Source: Acidobacteriota bacterium (GTDB lineage Bacteria > Acidobacteriota > Terriglobia > Acidiferrales > UBA7541). Taken from it: a stretch of 5,312 nucleotides of DNA. The stretch spans positions 1 to 5,312 of the forward strand of contig JAGWRH010000168.1 of the NCBI GenBank assembly GCA_028876695.1. Direction: 5' to 3'. The notes beneath the pieces are model-generated. The model was given only the letters and a program-made list of their open reading frames with translations. It was not told the DNA's origin and made no database searches. Below, in pieces: positions 4,119 to 5,312 of this stretch; position 1 is the stretch's first letter; each line of letters opens with the position of its first letter. Position numbers and translations under genes: made by a program.

Positions 4119-5123
4119 GTGATACGAATCTGCCCGAAGTGCGGCGCTCTGCTGCTGGACGACACGGACTCGTGCTCGTTCTGCTCCGCTGAAGCTTCCG
4201 AAAAAACGGTTTTCCTCGAATCGGCGCTGATCGGACAAGCGATCGGCGCGTCGGCGCGATCATCCGATTCCAGCGCGGCTCGATCCACGCATGCCGTGGC
4301 GGTCTCGCGCTCCAGCGGCGCAGCCGCGGCGGCTGCTCCGGCGCTCGCGCCGGCCGAACCCGAGGAACCTGACTGGCGCGACGAAGTGTCGCGCCGCCTG
4401 GAGCATTACCGCGCGCGGCGCGGCCATCTGCGTCACGACGATTCGCAATCCGGCTTGCCGTTCAGCGAGCCAGTGGCCAACGCTGCGGCCGAAGCGGAAC
4501 AGCGCGAACACGCGGAGGCGCAAGCGCGCGCCGAGCTGCGCGACCGCGCGGCGCAACGCCAGCGCGAGCACGAACGCGTAGAGATTCGCATCCAGCCGGA
4601 ACTCGATTTCTCGGCCTCGCCCGACGACCGCGCCCATCCGCAAACGGCGCTCGTCCCGGTGGCCACGCTTGCCGAGCGCCGCTGGGCCGCCGCGCTCGAT
4701 GCGATCTTCCTCGGTTTCACCTGCGCGGGATTTCTCGGATTGTTCCGCTCGCTGGGCGGCGAAATCACCGTGGGAAACGCGGACGTCGCCGTGTACGCGC
4801 TGGCGGCGTACTTCTTTTACGGATTCTATATCTCGCTCTTCACCGTGATTGCCGGCTCGACGCTGGGCATGCAGTTGCGCGGCCTGGCCGTCGTTCGCCT
4901 CGACGGCAGCTTGCCCGATACGCGGCAGCTCGTGTGGCGCAGCTTCGGGTATCTGCTTTCAGGCGCCACGGTGGCGCTCGGATTCATTTGGGCGCTATGG
5001 GACGAGGATCGCTTCACCTGGCAGGATCGCATCTCGCAGACCTACATCACCGCGGCGGTGCCGTTGACTTCTTTCGATTCGTTCGCGGCGCATCCCGCGA
5101 TGCACCGCTGGGCCCACAAGTAG
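4119..5123 (+). CDS. Zinc-ribbon RDD-family membrane protein
   Basis: The product is 334 residues from the GTG at 4119. This start puts the zinc ribbon at the extreme N-terminus (VIRICPKCGALLL), as is usual for such proteins; the frame is open further upstream, but only through non-coding-looking sequence and the promoter. The ribbon is CPKC (5-8) and CSFC (19-22), a four-cysteine site. An Ala/Ser-rich linker follows (about 40-80), then a charged, probably coiled-coil segment rich in Glu, Arg and Ala (about 85-157). The RDD domain begins at ERRWAAALDAIFLGF (about 186-200). It has hydrophobic segments at about 192-210, 224-246 and 275-294, the GMQLRGLAVVR loop (250-260) and the terminal WQDRISQTYI (301-310), so the conserved Arg and Asp positions are present. 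RDD proteins are inner-membrane proteins of mostly unknown function, some linked to ion transport; no specific substrate can be given. The Shine-Dalgarno sequence (CGGA, 4 nt before GTG) is weak. It converges on the kinase gene 39 nt downstream. Confidence 0.85.
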   Translation: MIRICPKCGALLLDDTDSCSFCSAEASEKTVFLESALIGQAIGASARSSDSSAARSTHAVAVSRSSGAAAAAAPALAPAEPEEPDWRDEVSRRLEHYRARRGHLRHDDSQSGLPFSEPVANAAAEAEQREHAEAQARAELRDRAAQRQREHERVEIRIQPELDFSASPDDRAHPQTALVPVATLAERRWAAALDAIFLGFTCAGFLGLFRSLGGEITVGNADVAVYALAAYFFYGFYISLFTVIAGSTLGMQLRGLAVVRLDGSLPDTRQLVWRSFGYLLSGATVALGFIWALWDEDRFTWQDRISQTYITAAVPLTSFDSFAAHPAMHRWAHK

Positions 5124-5162
5124 AGCTCCTCCGACAGAAAATTCCATGCTGGATGCGACGAG

Positions 5163-5312
5163 TCAGGGCTGGCCGAGGGGCAGGAAATATTGCGTGCCTT
5201 TGACGGGCTGGCGGAGGCGGCGGAGAAGTTCCTGCAAGTCGGCGTTGCGTTCGACGAAATCGATCTCGGTGGTATCCACGACCAGCAAATTCGAAGCGGA
5301 GTAGCGAAAGAA
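5163..5312 (-). CDS. Deoxynucleoside kinase, C-terminal end (partial; runs off the right edge)
   Basis: The last 49 codons and a TGA (5165-5163) of a minus-strand gene are visible. The translation begins FFRYSASNLLVVDTTEIDFV and ends VKGTQYFLPLGQP. This is the typical end of bacterial deoxynucleoside kinases (deoxyguanosine/deoxyadenosine kinase type): a beta strand LLVV(D/N)T.EIDFV, a helix of the DLQELLRRL type, and a closing GT.Y(F/Y)LP. Such enzymes phosphorylate deoxynucleosides with ATP for nucleotide salvage. The P-loop and substrate pocket lie outside the window, so substrate preference cannot be judged. In related bacteria the gene often sits beside folK, which would be to the right. 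It is convergent with the RDD gene, and no clear terminator is seen in the 39 nt between them. Confidence 0.75.
   Translation of the reverse strand, partial: FFRYSASNLLVVDTTEIDFVERNADLQELLRRLRQPVKGTQYFLPLGQP

Noticed and set aside
1..5312. CRISPR array, rRNA or insertion sequence
   Set aside because: No regularly spaced repeats, rRNA-like stretches, transposase motifs or flanking terminal repeats of an insertion sequence were seen.

Overview
The window looks like a chromosomal segment of a moderately GC-rich soil-type bacterium, most likely an Acidobacteriota (Terriglobia/Koribacter-like) member. That placement is inferred from the style of the encoded proteins: a zinc-ribbon RDD membrane protein converging on a deoxynucleoside kinase, and a CxxCxHP/helix-turn-helix orphan protein. 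It rests on recognition, not on a search.

Left part (1-1074): a minus-strand gene starts at 729 and runs off the left edge (243 residues visible, no stop). It is easy to miss because it lacks a stop in the window. Its visible C-terminal part looks like the first half of a TIR-like / nucleoside-2-deoxyribosyltransferase-like nucleotide-binding domain of the type found in antiviral defence proteins, behind a mostly helical N-terminal region. Upstream of it lie about 345 bases without a convincing gene but with several palindromes. A perfect 15-bp inverted repeat (1059-1110) ends the region. This part is visibly lower in GC (about 47% in two 60-base lines I counted, against 67% in a line of the aldehyde dehydrogenase gene) and uses AGA/AGG arginine codons, so it may be a horizontally acquired defence-type island.

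Middle (1075-2400): a plus-strand gene of unknown function (1183-2205), encoding a proline-rich, basic protein with a CxxCxHP motif joined to a helix-turn-helix, followed by short TCTAATCG repeats and a good intrinsic terminator (2277-2306).

Right part (2401-5312): an intact NAD(P)-dependent aldehyde dehydrogenase (2422-3861), a spacer with two strong hairpins that may be an interspersed repeat, a zinc-ribbon RDD-family membrane protein (4119-5123) read from its own extended -10 promoter, and, convergent with it, the last 49 codons of a deoxynucleoside kinase (5163-5312, minus). These look like ordinary, independently transcribed chromosomal genes. I see no operon linking them to each other or to the putative defence gene.
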